Assembly: GCA_009667805.1 (NCBI GenBank)
Contig: CM019064.1
Coordinates: 384,958,049 to 385,022,048, forward strand
Source: Leptobrachium leishanense
Taxonomy: Eukaryota; Chordata; Amphibia; Anura; Megophryidae
Length of the DNA: 64,000 nt
Direction: 5' to 3'
Both the position numbers and the translations under genes were made by a program. Positions 52,646 to 62,259 of this stretch are shown here, piece after piece (position 1 is the stretch's first letter; each line of letters starts with the position of its first letter). The notes under the pieces are model-generated. The model saw only the letters and a list, made by a program, of their open reading frames with translations. It made no database searches and was not told where the DNA came from.

Positions 52646-53170
52646 TTAGTGTTCGTTGTAGGACTTGACTCTGGATAAAGCCTGTTCACGATTGTTTGGG
52701 AGTTTGACCCTTGCAGCACGAAGAGGTAATGGTGCTACCCAGCTGTTAGACTCATCCTTGAAGAATTCTTTGTCCATTACTTTGATAAATTCTCTGTCTT
52801 CAACTGATAAAGCTGTTTTGTTGTCATCGCTTGTAGTACAAAACACTGTGGTACCTAGGTTGTCATCACAGAGGATAGGAGTGACGTCGGACACGCAGAT
52901 TATGTCAAGAGGCTTCTCCTTTACGTCATAATGGTGAGGACACGGTTTGAAGTGGGATACACGTCCGTTTCCTAACACGTGAGTTTTGAATGAGTGGATC
53001 TCAGATGACGTGTGCATTTTATCCAAGCATACATTGCCCACTATTACCCAGCCCAGGTCAAGTCTTTGTGCATAAGGGGCATCGTCTGGTCCGTCGCACT
53101 GTTCGCGTACTTTATGTACTCTGAGAATGTCTCTTCCTAGCAGGACCAAGATTTCAGCATTCATGTCCAT
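52646..53170 (-). CDS. BEL protease-RT connecting segment
   Basis: A minus-strand frame of 174 codons reading AEILVLLGRDILRVHKVREQ, RLDLGWVIVGNVCLDKMHTS and DREFIKVMDKEFFKDESNSW, the conserved stretch between protease and RT in vertebrate BEL elements (LGWVIVG wording). The true frame extends upstream to about 53260 before joining the previous one. It ends at TAA at 52646 because of one missing base. Confidence 0.88.
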   Translation of the reverse strand: MDMNAEILVLLGRDILRVHKVREQCDGPDDAPYAQRLDLGWVIVGNVCLDKMHTSSEIHSFKTHVLGNGRVSHFKPCPHHYDVKEKPLDIICVSDVTPILCDDNLGTTVFCTTSDDNKTALSVEDREFIKVMDKEFFKDESNSWVAPLPLRAARVKLPNNREQALSRVKSYNEH

Positions 53171-53271
53171 TACTGGAATCTCATCTACAAGATGCCTTAA
53201 GTGCGGATGGTGATATGCAGCCTCTGGAGTAGGAATCTCTTCCCTTTCGTCTGGTATCTGGTCACATTCAA

Positions 53272-54054
53272 CTAATGTTGGTAGGGTATTCCCTCTCTCC
53301 CCTTGACGTGAGAGACCATGAACCCGTTGGCCCTTCTGCCGAAAGTCTCTACGCGACCAGAACAGGTTCTGAGAGTATACGGTGTTGCGTGTCCCTTTAT
53401 GCCGAAGATCTCAAAGAATTTAGGCTTAACAAGCGATTTGTTGCTCTGTTCATCTAATATGGCATACATCTTCGTGGCTTTCTCCGGTTGACCCTCTGGG
53501 TATATCTTGACTAGGCATACCTTGGCACAGCATTTGTAATCTAAGCCTTCTCCGCAGACTTCCGTGCATGAAGAAGAAATATTCCCTATAGCTGGAGCAT
53601 TACCTTGTTGCTCCCCGCCATGATTTGAGACAGGTGCAGAGGTAGGTAGCTGCTGTGGGTTGTCTGGAAGTGGAGTAGGGTGCATAGCTGTAACATGTCT
53701 GTCGCTGCTGCATTCTGTGCACTTGATGACAACTTTACAGTCTTTAGCAAAATGTCCGTAAGAGGCACAGCACCTGTAGCATACCCCAAGTTTTTGAAGA
53801 ATCTCCCTGCGCTCTTGTAAAGTCTTTGCCCTAAGGCCACGACATTTCTTTAAAGGGTGAGGCTTCTTGTGAATAGGGCACTGACGATTAGGGTCTTTAT
53901 CGCTATCACCTGAATCCCTCTGGTTTGCACGAGAGGACACGGGTGGTGAGATGTCTGTCCTTTTAACAGATATTGTTCTATTAAAGTCTCTACGTTTAGC
54001 CGCTGTGTTATCATACCTTGATGAGGATGCTGGTGATGATGATGAAGCTGGCAA
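53272..54054 (-). CDS. BEL nucleocapsid and protease
   Basis: A minus-strand frame containing a CCHC-like cluster (CYRCCASYGHFAKDC) and a second cysteine group (CTECSSDRH), the nucleic-acid-binding part of gag. The aspartic protease region follows (MYAILDEQSNKSLVKPKFFE), where the usual D-x-G is replaced by D-E-Q-S; I recall similar wording in other vertebrate BEL copies, so it may not be a defect. Entry is by a one-base shift around 54070-54085 (an A run), and the exit near 53260 is in a CCC run. Confidence 0.88.
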   Translation of the reverse strand: MPASSSSPASSSRYDNTAAKRRDFNRTISVKRTDISPPVSSRANQRDSGDSDKDPNRQCPIHKKPHPLKKCRGLRAKTLQERREILQKLGVCYRCCASYGHFAKDCKVVIKCTECSSDRHVTAMHPTPLPDNPQQLPTSAPVSNHGGEQQGNAPAIGNISSSCTEVCGEGLDYKCCAKVCLVKIYPEGQPEKATKMYAILDEQSNKSLVKPKFFEIFGIKGHATPYTLRTCSGRVETFGRRANGFMVSHVKGREGIPYQH

Positions 54055-55892
54055 GTTGGTTTCGCTGAAGCTGAAGCTGGGATCGTTTCTTGTCCAGGCT
54101 TGTTCGCTGATGAACCTGCAAAAATATGAGAATGGGGGAAGGATACGTTATAGTCTCTTTTGTATCTTGAGCCGTGTTGCGCCCATTTCTCTTGCAGGCC
54201 GTATGGCAGTTTAGACGCCACTGGATTGACACCATGAGCAGTGTCCAGGAAGCTTAGTCCAGGTAGACGTGGGTCTGTCTTTGCCAACTCTAGCTCCATG
54301 AGGAGATCACTCAGTTCCTGGAGCTTTCGATAGTCCTTGTTACCTATTTTTGGGAAGTTTTGCAGTCTCTTGAACAGAGCGCCTTCTATGGCTTCAGCGC
54401 TGCCATAAGCTTGCTCAAGTCTTGCCCACGCAGCAACGAGACCTGCATCCGGGTGGTCAACATGTACTGTTCTCAGTCTTTTAACACGATCTGTGGATTC
54501 TGGCCCCAGCCACTTTATGAGCAAATCAAGTTCCTCCTTGGTAGTAAGGTTCAGATCAGCAATAGCAGCCTTGAAGGTTGATCTCCAGGCCCTGTAGCTC
54601 TCTGGACAGTCGTCGAACCTTGAGAGGCTTGTGTTAATGAGCTCTCGGCGTATCATATATCTGGCGAAGTCAGTCAAGTCTGATCTCTCACTCTTTGGTG
54701 CCAAAGTAACTTGAGGAACCGCTTGGGTGTTAAAGTTCTCTGGTGATGAAGGGTGAGGTTTACCAGGATAAAATGACGTTGCAAGAACGTTTAACTTTGG
54801 TGTAGTCTCTAAGGCTTCTGCTGGCTGCTGCTTGAGCTGCGGCTTGTCTCTGGGATTCACCTTGCTGGCAGACTGAGTTGATGTGATTTGCTGCGTAGAT
54901 GTTCTTGTGTTGTGGACTGGAGGAGGCTCAGGCATTTGGAGCTGAGAGGTCTCTGCGTTGAGAGTCAGAACAGTGTTGGGAGGAGGTACAGGAGATGACT
55001 GTGTATTGTTGCAAATGTTATGCTGTAAAACGTATTTGCTAGTGCGTTCGACTGGGTCTTCCAGTTCTGCTGGGATAGGGCAGTCTGCATTAGTACTTTG
55101 TCCCATTGCTTCTTCGAGGACCTTCAGCCTCGCTACGGCAGCTGCTTCCTCCTTTTCCATTTGCAGAATCTTGATTTGGGATTCCGTCTCTGCTTCTAAC
55201 TCTGCTTGGCGGGCTTTGCTGTGAGCTTCTAACTCTGCTTGGCGGGCTTTGCTGTGAGCTTCTAACTCTGCTTGTTTTTTAGCAAAGGAGCCTTGCACTT
55301 TCTTTGACTCCGCATCAGCGCGGGCCTCTATTAGCTTGTCGCTTAACGTTGAATGTCTGGAGCGAGAGGATCTGGAAGAATGTGCAGTGTGCTTGGTTGA
55401 TGTGGATCTGTGCGATCTGGTCTCTTGCAGTTGAGCAATGCGGAATTCTGCCCTTTCTTTGGCAACTTGCACTAGGAGGTCTCTTTGTTGGTTTAGTGCA
55501 TCAGTCTTGGTCAGTTCTGCTGAAAAGTCTTCCATATTAGAGTCCTGCAAGAAGTCTGTGTATTTTTCTGACAGCCTCTGGTAACGTTTATATGCAGCAG
55601 ACAGACGATCTATAGAGTCTCTTAATTCAGCTGGGTGATTGTTAAAGTGTGGTAAAACTGACATGCATTGTGAAGTTCTGTCCCACAGGTCAGACAGATT
55701 GCTGGAGAGCTCATCTCTAGTGCATTCATAGTTTTCTCTGAGTTTCTGTGTCGGTTTTATTGTGCGTTTGGGTTTTACACTCTGTTCGACAAACTCTGCA
55801 GAATCTGCTCCTTGTACGTCTGCAGGTTCAGGGACATGATGAATCTGCGTCGGTTCAGCCATAATAGAGTGCACAGAACCTTGTCTGGACAT
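53850..55892 (-). CDS. BEL gag
   Basis: Starts at the ATG at 55892 (MSRQGSVHSIMAEPTQ), 2.2 kb inside the 5' LTR edge because of the retroposon in the leader. Residues about 60-260 are rich in charged residues and form a likely coiled coil with an exact tandem repeat QAELEAHSKAR (33-bp units at about 55197-55270). A proline/glutamine-rich part follows, then the DUF1759-like capsid region: RRELINTSLSRFDDCPESYR and LDLLIKWLGPESTDRVKRLR. The last 60 or so codons (after 54085) are out of frame. The protein would form the cytoplasmic particle. Confidence 0.9.
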   Translation of the reverse strand: MSRQGSVHSIMAEPTQIHHVPEPADVQGADSAEFVEQSVKPKRTIKPTQKLRENYECTRDELSSNLSDLWDRTSQCMSVLPHFNNHPAELRDSIDRLSAAYKRYQRLSEKYTDFLQDSNMEDFSAELTKTDALNQQRDLLVQVAKERAEFRIAQLQETRSHRSTSTKHTAHSSRSSRSRHSTLSDKLIEARADAESKKVQGSFAKKQAELEAHSKARQAELEAHSKARQAELEAETESQIKILQMEKEEAAAVARLKVLEEAMGQSTNADCPIPAELEDPVERTSKYVLQHNICNNTQSSPVPPPNTVLTLNAETSQLQMPEPPPVHNTRTSTQQITSTQSASKVNPRDKPQLKQQPAEALETTPKLNVLATSFYPGKPHPSSPENFNTQAVPQVTLAPKSERSDLTDFARYMIRRELINTSLSRFDDCPESYRAWRSTFKAAIADLNLTTKEELDLLIKWLGPESTDRVKRLRTVHVDHPDAGLVAAWARLEQAYGSAEAIEGALFKRLQNFPKIGNKDYRKLQELSDLLMELELAKTDPRLPGLSFLDTAHGVNPVASKLPYGLQEKWAQHGSRYKRDYNVSFPHSHIFAGSSANKPGQETIPASASAKPTCQLHHHHQHPHQGMITQRLNVETLIEQYLLKGQTSHHPCPLVQTRGIQVIAIKTLIVSALFTRSLTL

Positions 55893-56134
55893 TTTATACG
55901 TTTTTGCAAAAATAGTACTGTCTCTTTAAAAAGATGAACGGCAGCTTAGACAGGCAGGTAACACAGTTAAATGCAGAGAAACCGTTTTCAATATTCAGTC
56001 AGATGCAGTATAAGTGAGATGCAGTAAGCTTGTGCGATCATGTGCTTCCCCAAGATGGCTGATGGCACTGAGCTTGATTGCAGATTAAGCACACACATAT
56101 GTAATAGCAGTCTGTAGGATTCTACTCATCTTTT

Positions 56135-58039
56135 TTTTTTTTGTAATTCAAGGTTTTTATTTTGTAAGAATAAACACATAGTAAATCAACAGAAGTGGCC
56201 TCGCAGGGCCAGAAGAACTCGCATACGTAATACATATGACACAAAAGATCTATTGACATAAAAATGTCTCAGAGAAAATAAGGGTGGTGTAGGATAATAG
56301 GAAGAAGGGGTTATACACGCAACGCTCCAAAAGATGGTGATCCAAATAAACAAATATAGGAGAAAAAAAAAAAAAAAAAGGGGGTGGGGGGAATGGCAAA
56401 GGCCATCTCCGTGACGCTCCTGGCACGCTCCGAGAGAGGCCATGGGGGACAATGTCACGAGGCCCGGGATCCTAAGGGCCACTCATAACAAATAGTCATG
56501 GTGGCACACCTCAGGCAACCCAGTATTGCCAAAAACATAAAAATAAAAATAATAAAATAAAAATAAAAAATGGGAGGAGGGGAATGAATACACCATCTCC
56601 AGCAGAACGAGTATCTAACATACCAACTAAGATAGAAGGGGAAAGGAGAGCGCACATCTAGTCTCAAAAGTAAAACAAGTCTTCGGGGTACATCGAGATA
56701 AAGCAGGAGTCCTCAGACACAAAACAGTAGGGGGGTCTCATAAGTGCGCCGCAAGAAATGTGAAAAAACAGGGGGGTTAATAAAGATCCCATCAAAAAGC
56801 AAGAGTCCTCAGAAAGCGACATAAGTAACAGCAAGCAAGGTCTCATAAAAGAAAAAAAAGATAAACTAAAATAAAAATAAAGTCAGCCGAAAGAGGAACA
56901 CAGCAATCAGCGGCAAGGCCATCTCAGCCGGCATCCCTTAGTGGAATCTCACGTGCAGCAGGCAGGTTACTGCGTAGGCCAAGGTCCACAGTGTCGACAA
57001 ACCTGCTACCACAAAACAACTCGCCAAGTATATCCAAGGCCCGGGTCATCTTAGGCAGTCCAGCATCGCCAGCTCGATGTAGGGCCGGACGTAGTGCCAA
57101 TAGACACAGCCACGCCATCTTCTTACCCCGTTGAGGGAAGTCCTCCACTAACCTCGGGTAGCCCTGTGCGCACACCCAGGTATCCATCTTTACATGCGTC
57201 GCTATCCTCTGCTCGACTGCAGCATTTTCTGAGACCGCCACGCAGGCCGATCTGATGGTCGCCGTGCTATTAATGCTCGAATAAGCAGTCTCTCCTTGCT
57301 CATTCGCGGACCAGGGGTCCCCCCCAAACACGGAGAACTCCAGCACAGTATGGGATCCCCCATCTCCTCAGACTCCTCCACCGCTGCGCAGCTAGGCTCC
57401 TCTGCTGCCTTCTGGTCTCCCTCAGGCACAGGCGAGTTCAAGGCAGCCGCCTCTCTGTAGCTCTGCAGGACCGCTGTGAAGCACCTCATGTCTCCCCTCG
57501 TCAGCGGGCGATCAGCCTCTCCCTCCTCCAATAGCAGGGTGTCCAGGCGCAGGAATAGTGCCTCCATGCCAGTCAGCGGGGTAGCGTCAGGGCATCCTCC
57601 TGCTGCCGCGTGTGCACTCCACTCTCCCCTCCACCAGGGCAGTCACTTGTGCCGGGAGACGGGGGCCCTCCGTCTTCCCGGCATTCATCCAGGCAGTGGT
57701 TGGCGGGACAGCAGAGGTGCTGCGGAGTGGGGCAAGATCCCGAAATGGCAGCCAGAAGGACACCCCGGCCGGGAAGTACTCAAGGCTCCCGGTCCAGGGA
57801 TCTGCTCTATGGTAGGCCGCAAGATGGCCGACGGCATCTTCCTCAAATTTCTAGTCTCTGGTCCGGAGGGGGGGAACCAAGCGGCCTCCGGACAGTGTTA
57901 AACCGATAGCCAGCCGCCCAGGAACACTTCAAAGGGGAATCTCTGTAGAAAAAGTCTGCTAATTGTCCCTATACCGAGCAGACATGCGGAGCTCCTGGAG
58001 AACACGTCCGCTCCTGTGAACAGCCGGCCACGCCCCCTC
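56135..58039 (-). mobile_element. L1-like retroposon in the BEL leader
   Basis: Flanked by the 14-bp duplication TCTACTCATCTTTT (56121-56134 and 58040-58053). Minus-strand orientation: it starts AGGGGGCGTGGCCGGC and ends in poly(A), seen as poly(T) after 56134. Near its 3' end CCATGGCCTCTCTCGGAGCG and GCCATTCCCCCCACC match the retroposon at 7877-8826. An ORF at 57567-57202 (MEALFLRLDTLLLEEGEADR) and another at 57346-56924 are open but have no motif I recognise. Its presence in a BEL copy with identical LTRs dates it as even younger. Confidence 0.85.
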
Positions 58040-58056
58040 TCTACTCATCTTTTGAC

Positions 58057-58517
58057 TATTCTGACTCCGATCGTTGTATAGCGATTTATCCCTTGCATAG
58101 ACCTCTTTGCCTGGCCTGTATAAGTAGATGCAATCACCGAGGACAATCCTTATCAGATAGCTGAACTCACCAAAACACTGTTTCTTTCCACGACTTGCTT
58201 TATTCCGTACATCAGGTTACAGCAGATCACAGGATACAGCAGATGATGGAATTATAGGTTTTTTGCGGTCAAAAGATGATTCTGTCCTAACTTGAGGATG
58301 ACTATACATGTGCTGCTGGATAACTACACCATGCTGCAGCTCTTACAAGAAGGAAGGGTGGAACTAAACACACACAGGAAGTGCATCATCATAAAGCGAG
58401 GGAGAAAAGAAGGAAAACATGTACAATACAGAAAGACCACTAGGTGGCAGCATAAGGCAACATAAGGATATCTATAAACTATAAATCCCCATCTAAATGA
58501 ATAACTGTAACAGCACA
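58057..58517 (-). repeat. BEL 5' LTR
   Basis: 461 bp, reading the same as the 3' LTR throughout by eye, followed by the duplication CCTTT. Its polyadenylation signal copy is at 58199-58204 on the minus strand. Confidence 0.94.
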
Positions 58518-58522
58518 CCTTT

Positions 58523-59018
58523 ACTACCAGGCAAGTTGTGCTAGCTGGCTGCTGCGTTGGGCCCCTCCTCCAGCCCGCCTATGAAGCCGACGGGCAGCAC
58601 GTGTCATGGGCTGCAGAGGGATGGCCTGAGTTCAGGTCGTCCTGCCACAGCCAATGACGTGAGTCAGCTGGTGGGCGAAGCTGTCACGGGCCATAGACAT
58701 CAGCGGGGAGTGCTATGCTGCCCTGCAGCGTTAAGGCCCACCAGACGTGGGGACGGGCTGGAACGTGTTAAAGGAACAATTTGGTGACTGGTGGGTTATT
58801 CATATCCTGTCTGCCTGGCGACGGGGGTTATGGCGAAGGAAACTCCTCTGCTCCACCTAGCAATATCTTCAAAACAAGACCTGAGAGATGGAGGAGAAGG
58901 AGAGGGGACGCCACGCAGCCTTAAAAGATAAAGTGGTCGGGCTGTGTAGTGCGTCCTTTTAATGGGTGATAACGAGGGCTAAGATTTAAAAAAGTTAGAG
59001 ACGTAGCATTAGTGGAAC
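58523..59018. other. Intron sequence, GC-balanced, no gene recognised
   Basis: About 500 bp of more GC-rich sequence than its surroundings, ending at the next DNA element. A short forward ORF (58557-58787) lacks motifs. It may be part of an older unrecognised element, since GGGCTGTGTAGTGCG and AAAGGAACAATTTGG resemble no exon. Confidence 0.35.
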
Positions 59019-59021
59019 TTA

Positions 59022-59924
59022 CAGGGTTATCCAAAGAGATTCGAAAAGTCACCGCACGTTCGGTGACTTTTCGTTCTCTTCAATTCGGTTCCTTTTGCCG
59101 ATTGCATTTCGGTGACCCTGCGGTGTATTCAGCAAAGAGCACAGGGTCCCCGAATTGCAGGGAAAAGCTGCCGCAAACCCGACGAAAACTAACCGAATGC
59201 ACGCTGAAAACAAGCAAAAACATCTGGATTAACCTTCGAAGAGGAGCCGAACAGGAGCCGAAAAGGAGCCGAATCACACAGAGCCGAAGCAGCTGTGACG
59301 TAGAGGATGCAGTGAATAAATTAGAAAAACCATTTGTATGAATCTGGGAAAAAGAAACGCTGTTTGCAAAGAAACTACTGAGCGAAAATGTCTGAAATTT
59401 TCACAGGAGGTCCAGGGAATGATAATAAAGAGGGCTGTTACAAAAAAAATAAGTAAACTGAAAAAAAAAAAAAAAAAAAATCGGACTTTTAATTTTTTTT
59501 TTAAAAATTCAGAAAAATGCTTAAAGTATCCTAAAAAATCTATAAATAAAGAGACTTTTTGCTGCAGAATTTTATAATGAACGGTTTATTAGATATTGAA
59601 TTAAAACGGGAATATTTTTAACATTGAAGTCTATGGGATTCTCCTGAATAAATTTGCCGAATTAAACCACCGAATGGCAGGGCATTAGGGGAACCTTTCA
59701 CTGCTGGTTTGTGTTCTCTGAATAGCCGAAGCAGTGCTTTTTGATGGGGATTTCACTGCCCTCGAACAGGGACCGAACAGGCACCGTATGTGCAGGCAAT
59801 TCGACAGGATTTGGCGAATTGCCTGCTCTCTGGATTGCCGAATGGCCAGGAAAGGTAACCGTACCCTGATTTTCAGCGTTCGGTTACCTTTCTCAAGAAA
59901 TTCGAATCTCTTTGGATAACCCTG
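59022..59924 (+). mobile_element. CAGGGTTAT-family element, intact 903-bp copy
   Basis: Termini CAGGGTTATCCAAAGAGATT and, inverted, CAGGGTTATCCAAAGAGATT, a long perfect inverted repeat, flanked by TTA (59019-59021 and 59925-59927). Subterminal hairpins as in the copy at 45272: CACCGCACGTTCGGTG on the left, and CTGATTTTCAGCGTTCGG on the right. The interior has GAGCCGAACAGGAGCCGAA repeats and is AT-rich in the middle. No coding capacity. Confidence 0.9.
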
Positions 59925-60115
59925 TTAGTTTAAGGATTGTTTTTGGTTAGGGATGTTAGAGTCAGAATTTCAGGGTAGGTAGAAGCTAACATCTTGTGCA
60001 ACAATTTCTTTGTATAAATCACAAGCCACTAATTCTCTTATTATAGTCCTTCTGATCTAACTGTAAATATGCAGTCCATATAGTTTCCACAAATACAAAA
60101 TTATTATCATCTTAC

Positions 60116-60167
60116 CTCCATGACCAGTATAAATCCTTCTCTTTTCCTCATCTCTTCTACCAGATAC
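60116..60167 (-). CDS. csad: csad antepenultimate coding exon
   Basis: A 52-nt minus-strand exon with acceptor TTTTTTGTAAG and donor GTAAGATG. After completing one codon it reads YLVEEMRKREGFILVME, which joins to PEFVNLCFW of the exon at 38094. The block RYLVEExKKREGFxLVMEPEFVNxCFW is characteristic of CSAD. Short exons of this size are normal for this part of the gene. The remaining upstream exons, including the PLP-lysine exon, lie right of the window. Confidence 0.92.
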
Positions 60168-61204
60168 CTTACAAAAAAGATTAAAGTGCAGATTTAATGT
60201 TATTCTAAACATATATTTTCAAAGAATTACTCAGTTTGATAGTTGAAATGTATCAAATGAATCACACATTTCACGTTTTACATATTACTTATTTACAGAG
60301 TTTGGAGCCATAACCATGGACTGCCAAAAGAAAAAAATTTCACATAATAACGTTAAAGCAAAAATAATAAGTAGGGAGTCTCAAGAGAGTCAAACGGTCA
60401 CGATTCCAGCCCTGAACACTAGTGGTGTGCTGATCCAGGCCAGTTCTTAGTTCTTGCCTTAACATTACTCCATCCAGTCCAGAGTTTTCTTGTAACCATC
60501 AGTTCACCTCAGAATCACCCGTCTGTCATAGCACTTTACCAACTCCCTATATAAGGGCGTTTCTCCCATAGTGCTATACTCTTTCATTTAAATCATATGC
60601 TGTGTGTTTCTCTGCTGGTCCTGCTGCTGTCCTTGCCTTGCCCTCTGGTTTATTATTTATTTGGTTCCCTTTTTCCCTTGACTTTGAATTTATTTTTGTT
60701 TATTCTGTCCCTTGTGTCACGTAGCAGCCTAAGTGGGTAAAGGGTTAAAAATAAATAAAAATCAATATTTGTTTTTGCTAGACCCAAAATAATGACTAAA
60801 TAACCCACTATCCAATTCTCTGATAACGTGATTCTTATATCAGACAAAGGCAGAACTTAATAAAGGAATATTAGGACAAGAAAAATGGTCTCTGTGCATA
60901 TACAGGATAAAGAGATGGTACAATATTTACACCCACAAACAGGAAATCGAATAAAAGTAACAGAAATCCTATGTATTTACAAAGCTAGAATCTCTGACCG
61001 GGGGGCTATGGTTGAAGAAAAAAAAAAAGGCAGCTACTGTCTCTTGGATTGACCCCCCCCCCAAAAAAAGCACATGGCCCCTCGTGTAGCTCTGATTTAT
61101 ACAACTTTCCTGGCTCTGATGTCATGGACACAATAGGAGGTGGCAAGATCGGCCCCTTGCCAGCCCATTTTTATTTTCACTTGCTTTTTTCTTTTCTTTT
61201 GTGT
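60168..61204. other. csad intron; possible LTR-like segment
   Basis: 60400-60720 contains CTCCCTATATAAGGGCG, a run of CCTTGCCTTGCCCTCTGG and ends TTGTGTCA, an arrangement like a solo LTR with a TATA box; I found no matching partner. The rest is AT-rich with no ORF. Confidence 0.4.
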
Positions 61205-61745
61205 ACTGTTTGATTTATTTATTTATAAAGTATTTTACCAGAAAGGATACATTGAGATTTCTCTCGTTTGCAAGTATGTCCTGGGTTCAAGAACATTGAA
61301 TTGTTACACTTGTTACAGAAATACAAAGTAATAAATGCAAGATATTAAAAACAACACACGAATATACAGATGAACACAGAAAATGAATATGTAGGAAATA
61401 TAGTCACTATGTTACATGTTTACAGGTGCATTCTGTATCGAGTTATGTTAATAGGGAGCTCTTAAGTTACTTTAGACTGGGGGAAGATTTGATGGCGCCT
61501 GGGAGGCTAATTGTGGTGCTCTGTAGGAAAAAGAAGATCGAGCCACTTTTCTCTTTGTATTGTGGTATTGCAAGTAAGGTGCAGATCCTGGATTGGAGGT
61601 TATAGGTTGATGATCTACTGTGGCCCTGCATGGCCATTTTCTCACCTTTACCTGTTTACTGTATCGCTGACACTCAAAATTTATTACAATGAAAAAAAGA
61701 AAAAACTCTGAAAACAAAAGATCTGCTACTTTGATCTTAATCATG
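61205..61745 (-). mobile_element. L2/CR1-like LINE 3' fragment, inverted
   Basis: Starts, on the plus strand, with TTTATTTATTTATAAAGTAT then TTTACCAGAAAGG, the inverted tail of the LINE at 38548-42090. The minus frame 61744-61472 reads SNPGSAPYLQYHNTKRK and QAPSNLPPV, matching its C-terminus. Truncated at both protein ends and inactive. Confidence 0.8.
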
Positions 61746-62256
61746 CAACTCTGGCTCCAGCCAGACAGCTGAAGGTTCCATTTTCTCCTTTGGTTCCTGG
61801 TCCCATGCTACGGAGATGTGAACGGATCATAGAACAAGACCTTCACACCTCAGTTCAATGGACCATTTCCTTTGATGTTCCCTGATACAGATTCCAGTTT
61901 TCCAGATTTCAATCACCTCTGCTTGTAGTGTGAATAAATTAAGTCAGGCATGCACACACTTTTACAGTTTACAGTACAGTTTACAGATTTTGTAGCGCTG
62001 TACAGTTTATTAATATTTTACCAGGTGATCCCAGGACATAGCCCTTGCCACCTTGCTTTAACCCTTCCTGCCCCTGTGTGGATTTTATGTGTACCGACCT
62101 TGGCGATCCCTATAGACTACTCTGTAGTGACCCTTGTTGTGCAGACCATTCTGTGTATTGACCTTCGGCTATTCCTCTGGACTATTCTGTGCCTTAACCC
62201 CTGTTGTGCTGTATTAACCCTGTGTACCGACCTTGGCTATTACTTTAACATTTAAC
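61746..62256. other. Intron sequence with LTR-like wording
   Basis: 62040-62256 has a series of CCGACCTTGGC / GACCTTCGGCTATTCC near-repeats about 70 bp apart (62094, 62160, 62229). It continues after the DNA element at 63176, so that element landed in this repeat. I suspect an LTR of unknown type. Confidence 0.4.
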
Positions 62257-62259
62257 TAT

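Larger units (their letters stand above)
48934..58517 (-). mobile_element. BEL/Pao LTR retrotransposon, recent insertion
   Basis: Two 461-bp LTRs (48934-49394 and 58057-58517) that I read as identical flank the element, with the 5-bp duplication CCTTT at 48929-48933 and 58518-58522. Coding runs on the minus strand: gag, nucleocapsid, aspartic protease, RT, RNase H, integrase, with no env. A purine tract (GACGGGGAG) precedes the 3' LTR. An L1-like retroposon sits in the leader (56135-58039); without it the element is about 7.7 kb. Four one-base shifts divide the coding region. It lies inside the 22-kb csad intron in the csad sense. Confidence 0.95.
38095..60115 (-). other. csad: csad intron of 22 kb filled with transposons
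   Basis: Donor GTAAGATG after the exon at 60116, acceptor TTACAG before 38094. Most of the length is explained by inserted elements: an L2/CR1-like LINE, a minisatellite, nested DNA transposons with an L1 tail, a Harbinger-like MITE, a Tc1-like relic and a BEL/Pao retrotransposon. The BEL element and the L1-like retroposon in it lie in the transcriptional sense of csad. Confidence 0.85.

Noticed and set aside
53990..54090. Programmed -1 frameshift between BEL gag and pol
   Set aside because: The direction fits, but no slippery heptamer with a following structure is seen, the shift is before the nucleocapsid, and three further shifts of the same kind occur downstream where none is expected.
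49570..55540. Plus-strand ORFs across the BEL element
   Set aside because: They are antisense shadows of the minus-strand gag-pol, which has all catalytic motifs.
48934..58517. Endogenous retrovirus
   Set aside because: Domain order and RT/integrase wording are BEL/Pao and no envelope gene is present; the same holds for the gypsy-type element at 23.9 kb.
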